64,000 bases of DNA from Eucommia ulmoides (GCA_016647705.1 CM028338.1:18249577-18313576), one strand, 5' to 3'. Counted from the first letter of the stretch, positions 46,431 through 60,400 are shown. Made by a program: numbers and translations. Notes: generated by a model from the letters alone, not told the origin.

Positions 46431-48587
46431 TGTTGATCCTAAGATTTTGATGGACAATTAAATGTTGATATTTTTTGTGGAACTAATGGTTTAATTAGGT
46501 ATTTCAGTTTTTAACTCCAAATGATGAAGATATGATGATAAAGATGATGAAGGAATAAGAGGTTGAAGAATTTGAAGAACTTAGGGAAAAAAACTCAGGT
46601 TAAATTTCAACTCTTAATATCCCAATTAGGATCACACACAACATAAAAAGATTTTTAAATGATTTTTATAAATATGTATGTTTTTAATAGGATCCTAATT
46701 AGATAAATTATTTGCTCCTATGTGTAATTGAAAAAGAAATATTTATAATTGATTAAAATTGAATTTAAGTATTTAGTAGAGCTAATAAAAAAAAGAAATT
46801 GGTTAAAGGGGTGAAAACGTCAATGAGAATGAGTTAAAAAGGAATTTAGAAGAGGTTCAAACATCTATAAGTTGATAGGTAAGTCGACCGGAACAAAGAA
46901 ACAAAACACTCTGTATCTCTCGGTCGACAGGTAGATTGACCTGTGCTTAAATATGAACTCTCTGTATCTATAAGTCGATAGAGCGGTCAACTTATGAAGA
47001 GAAATAAAACTATCTGAATCTCTAAGTCGATAGATAGGTTGACCAATTGGCACAGAATCTTTGGCTTGGTTACATCCTGAATCGAGCAGTCGACTGCTGA
47101 TCTTGGTTAGTCGACTTATGTGTCTGTTTCAGGATATTATGGAATTCCGGATTTTGATCGGAAAGTAGTCGTTACTAGCCGCGTTTTTGTTAGGATTCAT
47201 GAGAGATTTTAGGGATTTAATAATATTTGAGATACACAACACATATTATGTTATCCCTATAGATTTGGTTCATTAAGTTTGAATATTTCTCAATTTAGTA
47301 CATATAATTGTTTCTATTCTATTTAATTGTGATTGAGAAATATTTGGGGGACTTAATTGAGAAGTTTAAAAACTATAATTAAATGAATTGAACCAAAATG
47401 AAGTCATAATGATATAAGGGGTATATAAGAGCAATTAAGTGTCATAACAAATGAGAACTAGCTGTTAGAGAGCTGATTTTAATCTCATTTATATAGACCT
47501 GCGTTTTTCATATCTTTAAGAGAGATAAAGAGAAATCAAGAGATTATACTGAGCTTTTCGAAGAGAAATCATATTGAGATTTGTGAGAGCTTTTCTAAGA
47601 GACATTCTTGATAATCATTTGCTGTGAATCATTGCTACTACCGAATCTGAAGTAACATTGCTATATTTATTCTTTCGGTGGATTCTGGGTGAGATCTTTC
47701 CAAATTAATTTCTGTTTAGTATTGCTTGATTAATTTTTGGAATTTGATCTTTAGAAATTATTTTCTGATTTTTATTGAAAAATATTTTTTAAACAATTTC
47801 TTCAATCAATCTGATTACGTACTCAATTACGTGTTAGCTATTTTTGTTTAAAATCATATCTTGAATATTTCACTTTTCTATCACTAGTTTTAGGATATTA
47901 ATCGAGTTTTAATTTATTTGGGGTGGTAGAAACTCCGAGTGAGAAAAAATCAATTGTCAATTTTCAATTGGTAAGTTGAGTAACGGATTAAATACTGTTG
48001 GGAGTATTTAATCTAAGGATAGTTGGTTTTGGTCTCTTCTTGTAAGGAGATTGAGGTAGTAATTCTTCCTGAATAGAATTGTTTTCTGTGAATTTTGTAA
48101 TAGTTCAATCTTTACCGGATAAAATAATATTTGGAATGTTTGTGAGATTTTGATTCTTTAATCTTTGTTTTAAAAATAATTAGGTTATTCTCGAGCTTGT
48201 AAAAAATAGAGGTTATTCCTAAGCCTGTAAAAATGAATTCATAAAGGTTGATTCTGAGCCTGTAAAAGAATCTCTATGAGGGTTTGGTTCCTACCTTTAA
48301 AGGGATTTTGAGTTTCGTGGGTACGACTCTTTGTAGGGCTCGGAGGACTGGATTAGCCAAGAGTAGCTTGGTGAACCAGTATAAATTTCTGGTATGCTGC
48401 TATCTTTACATTATTTATTTTTGTTGTTTGGTGTGCACCTAGTTGATTTTATATTTCCGCTGTGATATAAAGATAATAATTAATTTAGGATTAAAATTAA
48501 TTATTTGTGTTATTAAAGTTTTTTTTTCTCTGATAATTTTTTAATTACCCAATTCACCCCCCCTCTTAGTATTTCAATAGGCCAACA
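46431..48587 (+). repeat. Copia LTR C1 (5' LTR of unit 1)
   Basis: 2157 bp from TGTTGATCCTAAGATTTTGA to GGCCAACA, followed by a primer site. GTCGAC-rich segment at about 46870-47115. Confidence 0.9.
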
Positions 48588-48589
48588 AT

Positions 48590-48604
48590 TGGTATCAAAG
48601 CTGG
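48590..48604 (+). other. Primer binding site of copia unit 1
   Basis: TGGTATCAAAGCTGG, the initiator-Met type of plant copia elements. Units 2 and 3 have TGGCATCAGAG at 54496 and 56465. Confidence 0.88.
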
Positions 48605-48619
48605 TTTAACTCGACACAC

Positions 48620-51600
48620 TTAGCTAACAAAGATCATGTGGCGCACATAATAGGCACACTAGTTGAGGGGCGGTCTATGCACCGACCACCTTTGTTTGCA
48701 GGTAAAAGTTATTCATTCTGGAAAGACAGACTGATAGTCTACCTTCAGGGTACAAATTACGATGTGTGGCTAACAATCGAGGATGGTCCGTTTATTCCAA
48801 TGAAAAACAGAGTTGAGAAGAAGAAGGAACAACTAACTGTTTCTGATAAGTAGAAACTATCCATAAACTTTCAGGCTATTAACATTCTATTTTGCTCTTT
48901 AGATGCTAATGAATATTCTAGAGTTTTAGGTCATAAATCTGTAAATGAGATGTGGGATAAGCTACAAGTTACCCATGAAGGGACAAGTTAAGTGAAGCAA
49001 TCGAAATCAACGCTCTTATGAGGAAATTTGGGTTCTTCAGAATGGAAGAAAATGAATCGATTCATGAGATGTATAGTTGCTTCAACAACATTTGCAATAA
49101 CTTGAGTCAACTTGGAAAGCCATACTCCATGGAGGATAGAGTTCAAAAGGTCCTAAGATCCTTAACAAAAATATGGGAGTCAAAGGTGACGGCAATTGAG
49201 GAAGCCAAGGATCTTAGCAAATATGAAATTGATGACTCATAGGCAACTTGATTGTTGATTCTAAGATTTTGATGAACAATTAAGTATTGATATTTTAGTG
49301 GAACTAATGTTTTGATTGAGTGTTTTAGTTTTAAAGTTCCAGTGATGAAAATGACAAATTAAATGGATGCTAAATGATGATGTTGAAGATATTGAAGAAT
49401 TAAGAGTTTGAAGAAAATAGGGAAAACAACTCAGGTGAATCTCAACTCTTAATATCCCAATTAGGAACACACACATGACACAAAATGTATTTTATTATTT
49501 ATGTATGTTTTGATTAAATGAAATTATTTGCTCCTATGTGATTTGAAAAAAAATATTTTTGATTGACTAAAATGGAATATGAGAATATTAGTAGATCTTA
49601 TTTAGAAGAGAAAATAGTTAAATGGGTGAAAACGTAAAAGAAAATAAGTTTAAAACGTGTTTAGAAGAGAGATCTAGAAGACATCAGTCGACTGATGACT
49701 CAACCGGACCAAGCTGCTGAAAGATCCTATATCTCTAAGTTGACCGACAGGTCGACCAGCCAAGAGGAGCTAAACTCTCTGAATCTACAAGTCGACTGAT
49801 GAAGGAAAGATGAACTCTCTGCATCTACAAGTCGACCGTCAGGTCGACCGATGAACGCCTTAGCTACAACTTGAATCTACCAGTCGACTGTTGGTCGACT
49901 GGATGCGCTATTTCAAGATACTATTTTATCTGAGATTATATCCAAAAGTAGCAGTTTTTTGTTGTGATTTGAGAGAGATTTCGGGGAAATTTTCTATATT
50001 TAAGATATGGTTCACATATTAATTAAATCCTATTAATATGGTTAATTGAATATTAATGTTTCTCAATTTGATACTTAAAATTGATTATATTCTTATTAAT
50101 TAAGATTGAGAAATATTTGGAGGGTTTAATTGAAAGATTTGAAAGCTATTTTTAAGTGAATTGAACCTAAATGAAGCCATTATGATATAAAGGATCTATA
50201 AGTACTATTAATTGTTATGACACATGTAAACTAGCCGTTAGAAGGCTGATTTCATACTCCTATATATTGAACTATGAATTTCTCATATAAAAAAATGAAT
50301 ATTGAGAGAGCAAAGAAGAAAATATCATTTGTGAGCTTTTCTAAGAGACGATCTTGAAGATCAATTGCTATTAATCTTTGCTACTATCAGATTTGAAGTT
50401 ACATTATTCTAATCATTCTTTCTGTGGATTCCGAGTGAGATCTTACCAATTATATTCTTTCATTGCATTACTTGATTATTGTTTGGAAATTGATCTTAGA
50501 AATTGTTTTTGATTTTTAACGAAAATATTTTTACAAACAATTTCTTGAATCTGATTACGTGCTCCAATTTGCTCCCCATATCTTAGTCAAAATCAGTTTT
50601 TTCTATCTCACGTTTGTCTATCATTATATTGGGATATTAATTAAGTTATTATTTATCTGGGGTAGTAGAAGCTGCGAGTGAGATTTCCTGCTTATTATTT
50701 TTGGTGAGTAGTGTGACGGGTTAAATACTATTGGAGGTATTTAATCAAGGGTAGCTGGGTTTTAGTATCTTCCTATAAAGAGATTGAGGTAGTGATTCTT
50801 CCTAGATAAAATTGTGATTTGAGTTATTGGTAAATGTTTCATCCTTACCTGGGAAAATGATAGTTTGAGTGTTTTGTGAAGTTTTGATTCTTGAGCCTTA
50901 GTGTTAAAAAGAATTAGGTTATTCTTTAGACTGTAAAAAGTAGAGGTCTTCCTTAGCTTGAGAAATGAATAATGTAAAGGTTGATTCTGAGCCTGTAAAA
51001 TAATCGGTGTGAGGGTTTGGTTCCTACCTTTAAAGGGATCTTGGTTTTAGTGGGTGCGACCTCCGTGGAGCTCGGGGGACTGGATTAGCCAAGAGTAGCT
51101 CGGTGAACCAGTACAAATCTTTTATGTGTTGCTATACTTACTTTGCTAAGTTTTGTTGTTTGGGTGTACACTTAGTTGATTATATTATTCCACTGTAATA
51201 TAAAGACAATAATTAATTTAGGATTAAAATTAATTATTTAACTTATTGAATTTTAGTCTAATAATTTTTTATTACCAAATTCACCCCTCTCTTGAGTATT
51301 CTACTGAGCCAAAAACTTAATGACTCATGAATCGGAGATCAAAGGATATGATGATGATACCGAAAATAGCAAGAGGAAATCCTTGGCGCTAAAAGCTCAA
51401 AAAATTGAAGAAGATGATGACAGTGATGATGAAAGTCTTGACAGTAAGCAAGAGAAAGATGTGGCGCTTCTCTCAAAGAATTTTAGAACAATAACTCGGT
51501 GCGTATTCTGTGGGAGAAGAAACCTCAATATAACTAAAGTGGAATGTTACAACTGTCTCAAGAGTGGTCACTTTCAAAATGATTGTCCCGAAATCAAAGA

Positions 51601-52434
51601 AGGATAAAGAAAAAGAAAAGAAGAAGAAAGAAAAGAAGAAAGCAAAGAAGAGTAAGAAGAAATCCATGAAGGTTACTTGGGATGATACTGATTCAAGTAG
51701 CTCGAAAAAATCAGATAGTGAAAATATGTCCATGTTTGCATTGATGGGCACTGGTGGTGAGGTAACTAATTGTTCAAGTTCTTGTCCATTAGATTTTGAT
51801 GAATTATTTGATGTTTATCAAGAACTTTCTCATGATTATAAATATTAGTGTTCTAAAACAAATACCCTTCAAAGTACAATTAATACATTAAATAAGCAAG
51901 TGATGGACTATGAATCTGAAAACAATGAATTGAAATCCAAGTTGATGGATTTGTAATCAATTGTTCTCAAATTCACCAGCGGTGAAAATCACTTGAAAAT
52001 GCTTTTGGTAAGTTCACGTGGAGTTTTTGATAAAGCCGATATTAGATTTCAGAAAAATCTTAAACAAAAACATTTTCACAAATTCTTTTTTGAAATCAAG
52101 GATCTTGTTAGATGTTCTAAATATAATGTTGTGGGGCATATTATTCGTCGATATTTTGATAAAATATCTAACTGTAGACATGTTTGGGTTCCAAAAGGAA
52201 CTAAAATTATCCCGACTAACAAAATCGGACCCACTTAGGTTGAGTACCACTTAGGAACTATTTAAGGTGCTCCTTGCAGGCTATTCTAAATGCTTCAATA
52301 AGGAAGGACAAATGGTCCCTGGATAGTGGTTGTTCTCGACACATGATGGGAGACAATGGAAAATTTACATCTTTGACACCTAAAGATAGAGGTCATGTGA
52401 TGTTTGGAGAAACCGCAAAGAGTAAAATTATCGG
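48620..52434 (+). pseudogene. Copia unit 1 Gag and start of protease (split by solo LTR C2)
   Basis: Gag reads MHRPPLFAGKSYSFWKDR, YDVWLTIEDGPFIP, then RKFGFFRMEENESIHEMY and NNICNNLSQLGKPYSMEDR up to 49240. It resumes after the nested LTR at 51318 (MTHESEIKGY). A CCHC knuckle (CYNCLKSGHFQNDC) follows at about 51545, then a lysine-rich run and an acidic-serine stretch. The protease start (KWSLDSGCSRHM, with the catalytic D-S-G) is at about 52310, and the frame is cut at 52434 by the next LTR. Stops and frameshifts are frequent, for example at 48851 and near 49240. Gag forms the particle and the knuckle binds RNA. Confidence 0.85.
49253..51316 (+). repeat. Solo copia LTR C2 nested in unit 1 gag
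   Basis: 2064 bp starting TGTTGATTCTAAGATTTTGA. Flanked by TTGAT (49248-49252) and TTAAT (51317-51321), and gag codons resume on the right. It ends in GAGCCAAAAAC rather than GGCCAACA. Close to LTR C3 in sequence; GTCGAC array at 49685-49905. Confidence 0.82.
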
Positions 52435-54493
52435 TGTTGATCCCAAGATTTTGATGAATAATTAAGTATTGATATTTTGGTGGAACTAATGTTTGATCAA
52501 GTGCTTCAATGATTTAAAGTTCCAATAATGAAGATGTCAAAGTGAGTGGATGCTAAATGAAGATATCAGGATGATCAAGAAGTATTAAGAGTTTGAAGAC
52601 ATTAGGGAAAACAACTTAGGTAAATATAATCTCTTAATATCCCATTTAGGAATACACATACGGCACAAAATGAATTTTATCTTTTATGTGTGTTTTGGTT
52701 GACTATATTTATTTGCTCCTACGTGAATTAAAAAGAAATATTTTTGAATGACAAAAATAGAATATAAGAGTATTAGTGGAGTTCATTTGAATATAAATAT
52801 GGATAAAGGGGCAAAATTGTAAAAGAAAGTAAGTTAAAAACGAGATCAGAAAAGAGATTCAGGAGGGGGCAGTCAACTGAGGAGTCGACTGGAGAAAGAA
52901 GATAAACTCCTTGAATCTGCGAGTCGACAGAGCGGTCGACCGATAAAAGCTTGGCAAACTCTTGAAATCTGCGAGTCGACAGAGCGGTTGACCGGTGGAA
53001 TCTTGGAAAACTCTCTGAATCAGTGAGTCGACTGAGGAGTCGACCGATCAAGTGCATGGGCTACTTCCAGTATCCTTCAGTCGAGTGGGCAGTCGACTGA
53101 ACGCGCAGTTTCAGGATATTGGTTGATCCGATTTTAAATCCAAAAGTAGCCGTTTTTGGTTAAGATTTGAGAAAGATTTCGGGGATATTATTAACATTTG
53201 AGATATAGTTCATATACTAATTAAATCATTTCAATATGGTTCATTAATTATTAAAGTTTCTCAATTTGGTACTTAAAATGGATTCCATACTTATTTGTTT
53301 TGATTGAGAAATACTTTGGGGATTTAATTGAGAGTTTTAAAAGTTGTTATTAAGTGAAATTGAACCTAAATGAAATCCTTATGTTATTAAGGGTCTATAA
53401 GTGTATTTTATTGTCATGACACTTGTAAACTAGCTGTTAGGAGGCTGATTACATATGCCCTTATATGAACCTTCGAATTTTCTAAGAGAGCTAATCATTC
53501 GAATCATTCTAAGAGAAAAAATCAGTTTATATCTTTTTGAGAGAGCATTTATAAGAGTAATCATTCAACGATACTGTGAGCTGTTCTAAGAGTGATTCTG
53601 ATAATCAACTACGATCAATTTTTTCTGATACTAGAATTGAAGCTACATTATTTTCATCATTAATTCTGTGGATTCCGGGTGAGATCTTTTCATATTGGTT
53701 ATTACTTGTTTATTATTTTATTTTGGAAATTGATCTTAGAAATTATTTTTGATTTTTAAAGAAAATATTCTTTCAAACAATTTCTTGAATCTGATTACAT
53801 GCTCCAATTTGCTACCCATACATTGTTAAAATTAGATTTCTGCATCTCACATAATTCTATCACTAGTTGGGATATTAATTGAGTTTATATATATCTGGAG
53901 TGGTAGAAGCTCTGAGTGAGATTTACTTATCAATTTTTGTATTGGTGAGTTGTGACGTGTTAAATATCATTGGGGATATTTAATCAAGGGTAGTTGGGTT
54001 TCAGTCTCTTCCTGTAAAGAGATTGATGTAGTGATTCTTCCTGGATAAGAATTGCGTGTTTGGAGTATTTTGGTGAGGTTTTGATTCTTGAGGCTAAGTG
54101 TTAAAAAGAATTAGGTTATTCTTTAGCCTGTAAAAAGTAGTTGAAAAGGAAATTGTAAAGGTTGATTCTGAGCCTGTAAAAGAATCGGTGTGCGGGTTTG
54201 GTTCCTACCTTTAAAGGAATCTTGGTTTTATTGAGTGCGACCTCCGTAGAGCTTGGGGGACTAGATTAGCCAAGACTAGCTTGGTGAACCAATATAAATC
54301 TCTGGTGTGCTACTTTCTTAATTTGTCTATTTTTGCTGTTTGTGTGTGCACCTAATTAATTGAATAATTCCGCTGTGTTATAAAGATAATAATTAATTTA
54401 GGCATAAAATTAATTATTTAATTTATTAATTTTTATTCTGATTATTTTTTAATTACCCAATTCACCCTTCTTGGGTATTCTACTAGGCCAACA
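52435..54493 (+). repeat. Copia LTR C3 (5' LTR of unit 2)
   Basis: 2059 bp from TGTTGATCCCAAGATTTTGA to GGCCAACA, entering unit 1 just after the ATCGG of its protease. No matching ATCGG duplication follows downstream, because the right side of this unit is lost. GTCGAC array at 52870-53100. Confidence 0.88.
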
Positions 54494-54543
54494 ATTGGCA
54501 TCAGAGTTGGTTTAGCTCAAATCTATTTGCTAACAAATATCAC

Positions 54544-55579
54544 ATGGAACACATAGTAGGCACACTTGGTGAGGGGCAGTCTATGCACCGACCACCCTTG
54601 TTTGCAGGTGAAAGTTACTCATTTTGGAAAGACAGGATGATAGTCTTTCTTCGGGCTACAAATTATGACGTGTGGCTAACAATTGAGGTTGGTTCATTCA
54701 TTCCAATGGAAAACGAAGTTCAGAAGAAGAAGGAACAACTCACTGCTTCCGATAAGCAAAAACTCTCTAATAATTCTCAAGCTATCAATATTCTTTAGAT
54801 TCTAATGAGTATTCCAGAGTTTCAGGCTATAAATCTACAAAGGAGATGTGGGATAAGTTACAAGTTACCCACGAAGGGACAAGGCAATTGAAGCAGTTAA
54901 AGATCAATGCACCCGTGAGAAAAATTGAGTTGTTCAGGATGGAGGGGAATGAATCGATTCATGAGATGTACACTCGCTTCAACAACATATGCAATAGTAT
55001 GAACCAACTCAGAAAGCCGTACTCTATGGAGGATAGAGTACGAAAGGTCCTAAGGTCCTTGACGAAAATATGGTAGTCAAAAGTGACGGCAATCGAGGAA
55101 GCCAAGGATCTGGGCAAATACGACATCGATGATCTAATTGGTAATTTGATGACTCATGAATCAGCAATCAAAGGCTACAAGGATGATACCGGAAATAGCA
55201 AGAAGAAATCTTTGGCACTAAAGGTTCAAAAAATTGAAGAAGTGGATGACAGTAATGATGAAAACCTTGATAGTGAGCAAGAGAAGAATGTATCACTTCT
55301 CACAAACAACTTTAGAAGAATGACTCGGTGCATATTTTGTGGGAAAATAAATCTCAACATGTCCAAAGTGGAATGCTACAACTGTCATAAAATCGGTCAT
55401 TTTCAAAATGATTGTCCCAAACCGAAGAAGGATAAAGAAAATGAGAAGAAGAAGAAAGAAAAGAAGAACGCAAAGAAGAATAAGAAGAAATCGATTAAAC
55501 TTGGGATGATACTGATTCAAGTAGCTCGGAAGAATCAGATAGTGAGGATACGTCCATGCTTGCTTTAATGGCCACTGGT
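54544..55579 (+). pseudogene. Copia unit 2 Gag, truncated
   Basis: Begins MEHIVGTLGEGQSMHRPPLF at an ATG and runs with a frameshift near 54797 and a stop at 55074 to an intact knuckle (CYNCHKIGHFQNDC, about 55374). It then passes through a lysine-rich tract with another frame change. It stops at GCCACTGGTGGTGAG (55565-55580), after which LTR sequence begins. Confidence 0.85.
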
Positions 55580-56462
55580 GGTGAGATCTTTCCACATTAC
55601 TTTCTGTTTAGTATTGCTTAATTAATTTTTGGAATTTGATCTTTAGAAATTATTTTCTGATTTTTATCGAAAAATATTTTTTAAACAACTTCTTGAATCA
55701 ATCTAATTACGTGCTACCCGTTTTTGTTTAAAATCAGATTTTGAATATCTCACTTTTCTATCACTAGTTTTGGGATATTAATCAAGTTTTAATTTATTTG
55801 GGGTGGTAGAAGCTCCAAGTGAGAAAAATCACTTGTCAATTTTTAATTGGTAAGTTGAGTGACGGATTAAATACTGTTGGGAGTATTTAATCTAAGGATA
55901 GCTAGTTTCAGTCTCTCCCTGTAAAGAGATTGAGATAGCAATTCTTCCTAAATAGAATTGTTTTGTGTGAATTTTGTAACAGTTCAATCCTTACTGGGTA
56001 AAATGATATTTGGAGTGTTTGTGAGGTTTTGATTCTTTAGCCTTTGTTTGAAAAAGAATTAGGTTATTCTTAAGCCTGTAAAACGTAGAGGTTATTCCTA
56101 AGCCTATGGAAAGGAATTTGTAAAGGTTGATTTTGAGCCTGTAAAATAATCTTTGTGAGGGTTTGGTTCTTACCTTTAAAGGGATCTTGAGTTTAGTGGT
56201 GCGACTCTCCGTGGGGCTCGGAGAACTGGATTACCCTAGAGTTGCGTAGGGAACCAGTATAAATTTTTGGTATACTGCCATCTTTACATTATTTATTTTT
56301 GTAATTTGGTGTGTACCTAGTTGATTTTATATTTCCGCTGTGATAAAAAGATAATAATTAATAAGATTAAAATTAATTATTTGAGTTATTAAAGTTTTTT
56401 TTCTTTGATAATTTTTTAATTACCCAATTCACCCCCCTATTGGGTATTTCACTTGGCCAACA
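55580..56462 (+). repeat. Copia LTR 3' piece C4 (5' LTR of unit 3)
   Basis: Matches C1 from about 47690 to its end and ends GGCCAACA before a primer site at 56465. The 5' 1.25 kb of the LTR is missing; the join with unit 2 gag is at GGTGAG, present in both parents. Confidence 0.85.
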
Positions 56463-56514
56463 ACTGGCATCAGAGCTAGTTTAGCTTGACACACTTATCT
56501 AACAAAGATCACAT

Positions 56515-59191
56515 GACGCACATAATAGGTACACTAGTTGAGGGGAGTCTATGGACCAACCACCTTTATTTGTAGGTGAAAGTTATTCATTATGGAAAGA
56601 CAGAATGATAGACTTCCTTCAGGCTATAAATTACGATGTGTGACTAACAATAGAGAATGGTTCGTTTATTCCAATGGAAAACGGAGTTGAGAAGAAGAAG
56701 GAACAGCTAACTGCTTCTGATAAGCAGAAACTCTCCATAAACTCTCAGGCTATTAACATTCTATTTTGCTCTTTAGATGCTAATAAATATTCTAGAGTTT
56801 CAGGTTGTAAATCTACAAAGGAGATGTGGGATAAGCTACAAGTCACCCACGAAGGGATAAGTCAAGTGAAGCAATCGAAAATCAACGCTTGTATGAGGAA
56901 ATTTGAGTTGTTCAGAATGGAAGAAAATGAATCGATTCATGAGAAGTATACTCGCTTCAACAACATTTGCAAGAACTTGAGTCAACTTGGAAATCCATAC
57001 TCCATGGAGGATAGAGTTCGAAAGTTCCTAAGATCCTTAGCAAAAATATTAGAGTCAAAGGTGACTACAATTGAGGAAGCCAAGGATCATGGAAAATACG
57101 AAATTGAAGATCTCATAGGCAACTTGATGACTCATTAATCGACAATTAAAGGATATGAGGATGATACCGAAAATAGCAAGAGGAAATTCTTGACGCTAAA
57201 AGCTCAAAAAATTGAAGAAGATGGTGACAGTGATGATGAAAGTCCTGATAGTGAGCAAGAGAAAGATGTGGCGCTTCTCATAAAGAATTTTAGAACAATG
57301 ACTCGGCGCACATTTTGCTGAGAAAAAACCTATGATTAAAGTGGAATGTTACAACTATTACAAGACTGGTCACTTTCAAAATGATTATCCCGAATCGAAG
57401 AAGGATAAATAAAAGGAAAAGAAGAAGAAAGAAAAGAAGAGTAAGAAGAAATCCATGAAGGCTACTTGGGATGATACTAATTCAAGTAGCTCGAAAAAAT
57501 CAGATAGTAAAGATATGTCCATGTTTGCATTGATGGCCACTGGTGGTGAGGTAACTAATTGTTCAAGTTCTTGTCCATTAGATTTTGATGAATTATTTGA
57601 TGTTTATCTAGAACTTTCTCATGATTATAGATATCAGTGTTCTAAAACAAATACCCTTCAAAGTACAATTAATACATTAAATAAGAAAGTGATGGACTAT
57701 GAATCTGAAAACAATGAATTGAAATCCAAGTTGATGGATTTGCAATCAATTGTTCTCAAATTCACCGGCGGTGAAAATAACTTGAAAATGCTTTTGGGAA
57801 GTTCATGTACAGTTTTTGATAAAGCCGGTATTGGATTTTAGAAAAATCTTAAACAAAAACGTTTTCACAAATTTTTTTCTGAAACCAAAGATCTTGTCAG
57901 ATATTTTAAATGTAATATTGTAGGGCATACTATTCGTAGATGTTTTGGTAAAATATCTAACTGTAGACAAGTTTGGGTTTCAAAAGGAACTAAAATTATC
58001 CCGACTAACAAGATCGGACCCACTTAGGCTGGGTACCACTTGGAACTATTTGAGGTGCTTCTTGCAAGTTATTCTAAAAGCTTCAATAAGCAAGGACAAA
58101 TAGCTCCTGGTTAGTGGTTGTTCTTGACATATGACGGGAGACAAAGGAAAATTTACATCTTTGACACCTAAAGATGGATGTCATGTGACTTTTGGAGATA
58201 ACGCAAAGGGTAAAATTATCGGTATAGGTAATATTGGTAATGTTAGTATTATTAAAGATGTGTTACTAGTTGATGGACTTATATATAATTTACTTAGTAT
58301 TAGTCAACTATGTGACAAGGGCTATAATATTATATTTGATCATGATAGGTGCATTATTAAGAATAGTCATAATAGTAGTATCTTGTTAGTTGTATCACGT
58401 TTTGAGAATATTTATACTTGCTCATTTGATGATTTTAAATCTCAAATTTATCTTGTTTGAAAGCTTTATTTGAAAATAGTTGATTATAGTATAGAAGATT
58501 TGAGCATGCTAGTATGGAGTTAATATCTAACTTATCTAAAAAGAGTCTCGTACGTGGCCTACCTGATTTGAAATTTGTGAAAGATAAAGTATGTGATGCA
58601 TGTCAATTAGGCAAGTAGGTTAAATCACCACTTAAGAAAAAGATGCACACGTCCATGTTTAGATGTCTTGAATTATTGCATCTTGATTTGTTCGGGCCTA
58701 ACTATGTTGCTAGTTTTGGTGGTAAGTTTTATGCATTTGTTACAGTTGATGATTATTCCAGACTTACCTGGGTATTTTTTCTTGCTAAGAAAAGTGAGGT
58801 TGCTTCTATTCTTGCTAAATTTTATAAATGTGTTCAAAATAAGAAGTAATGTTCCATTATTAACATTCAAAGTGACAGAGAAAGAGAGTTTAAGAATGAT
58901 GATGTGGTAAGTTGTTGTGATGAGCATGCTTATGCTCATAACTTTTATGTAAAAAGATCACCAGAACAAAATGGTGTAGTGGAAAGGAAGAATAGGATGC
59001 TTCAAGAGATGGCCAGAACAATACTTAATGAAAATCATTTACTAACCTACTTCTGGGCCGAAGTAGTAAGTACAACTTGCCACGTAGTTAATCAGGTATC
59101 GATTCATAGAGAATCCCTTATGAAATCTGGAACGGTAAGACTCCTAATATTTTTTATTTTAGAGTATTTGGATGTAAGTGTTTTATTTTAA
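56515..59191 (+). pseudogene. Copia unit 3 Gag, protease and integrase core
   Basis: The start at 56515 shifts frame within 20 codons. The clean part (56674-57138) reads KLSINSQAINILFCSLDA, KEMWDKLQVTHEGISQ and FRMEENESIHEKY. The knuckle at about 57350 has lost two cysteines to tyrosine (CYNYYKTGHFQNDY). Protease-adjacent TGDKGKFTSLTPKDG and VLLVDGLIYNLLSISQLC (58131-58460) lead to the integrase. There, LLHLDLFGP carries the first catalytic Asp, VDDYSRLTWVFFL follows, then SDRE with the second Asp, and SPEQNGVVERKNR with the Glu. Stops include one at about 58847. Only about 60 residues follow the Glu before the LTR at 59192; RT and RNase H are absent. Confidence 0.87.
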
Positions 59192-60392
59192 AGTATCTTT
59201 CGGTTAACAGGTAGGTCGACCTGTGCTTAAATATAAATACTCTATATCAGTAAGTCGATAGAGCGGTCGACCTATGAAGAGAAATGGAACTCTCTAAATC
59301 TCTAAGTCGACAGATAGGTCGACTAATGGGCCCAGAATCTTTAGCTTGGCTACATCCTGAATCGAACGATCGATTACTAATCTTGGCCGGTCGACTTATG
59401 TGTCTGATTCAGGATATTATGGAATTCCGGATTTTAATCTAAAAGTAACCGTTACTAGCTATTTTTTTGTTAGGATTCATAAGAGATTTTAGGGATTTAA
59501 TATTATTTGAGATATGCAACACCTATTATGTTATCCCTTTAGATTTGGTTCATTAAGTAGGAATATTTCTCAATTTGGTACATATAATTGTTTCTATTCT
59601 ATTTAATTGTGATTGAGAAATATTTGGGGGACTTAATTAAGAAGTTTAAAAGCTATAATTAAGCGAATTGAACCAAAATGAAGTCTTAATGATATAAGGG
59701 GTCTATAAGAGTAATTATGTGTCATAACGAATGGGAACTAGCCGTTAGAGAGTTGATTTTAATCCCATTTATATAGACCTGCGTTTTTCATATCTTTAAG
59801 AGAGATTAAGAGAAATCAATAGATTACACTGAGCTTTTCTAAGAGAAATCATATTGAGATTGTAAGAGATTTTATAAGAGACATTCTTGAGAATTATTTT
59901 CTATGAATCATTGCTGCTACCGAATCTGAAGTAACATTGCTATATTTATTCTTTCGGTGGATTCCGGGTGAGATCTTTCCACATTACTTTCTGTTTAGTA
60001 TTTCTTGATTAATTTTTGAAATTTGATCTTTAGAAATTGTTTTTTGATTTTTATTGAAAAATATTTTTTAAATAATTTCCTGAATCAATCTGATTACGTG
60101 TTAAATTACGTGCTACCCATTTTTATTTAAAATCAGATTTTGAATATCTCACTTTTCTATCACTAGTTTTAGGATATTAATCGAGTTTTAATTTATCTGG
60201 GGTGGTAGAAGCTCCGAGTGAGAAAAATCACTTGTCAATTTTTAATGGGTAAGTTGAGTGACGGATTAAATACTGTTGGGAGTATGTAATCTAAGGATAG
60301 TTGGTTTCAATCTCAACCTGTAAAGAGATTGAGGTTGCAATTCTTCCGGAATAAAATTATTTTTTGTGAATTTTGTAACGATTCAATCCTTA

Positions 60393-60400
60393 CCGGGTAA
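60393..60400. repeat. Left target-site duplication of the hAT
   Basis: CCGGGTAA; the right copy at 61498-61505 is CCAGGTAA (7 of 8). Confidence 0.85.
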
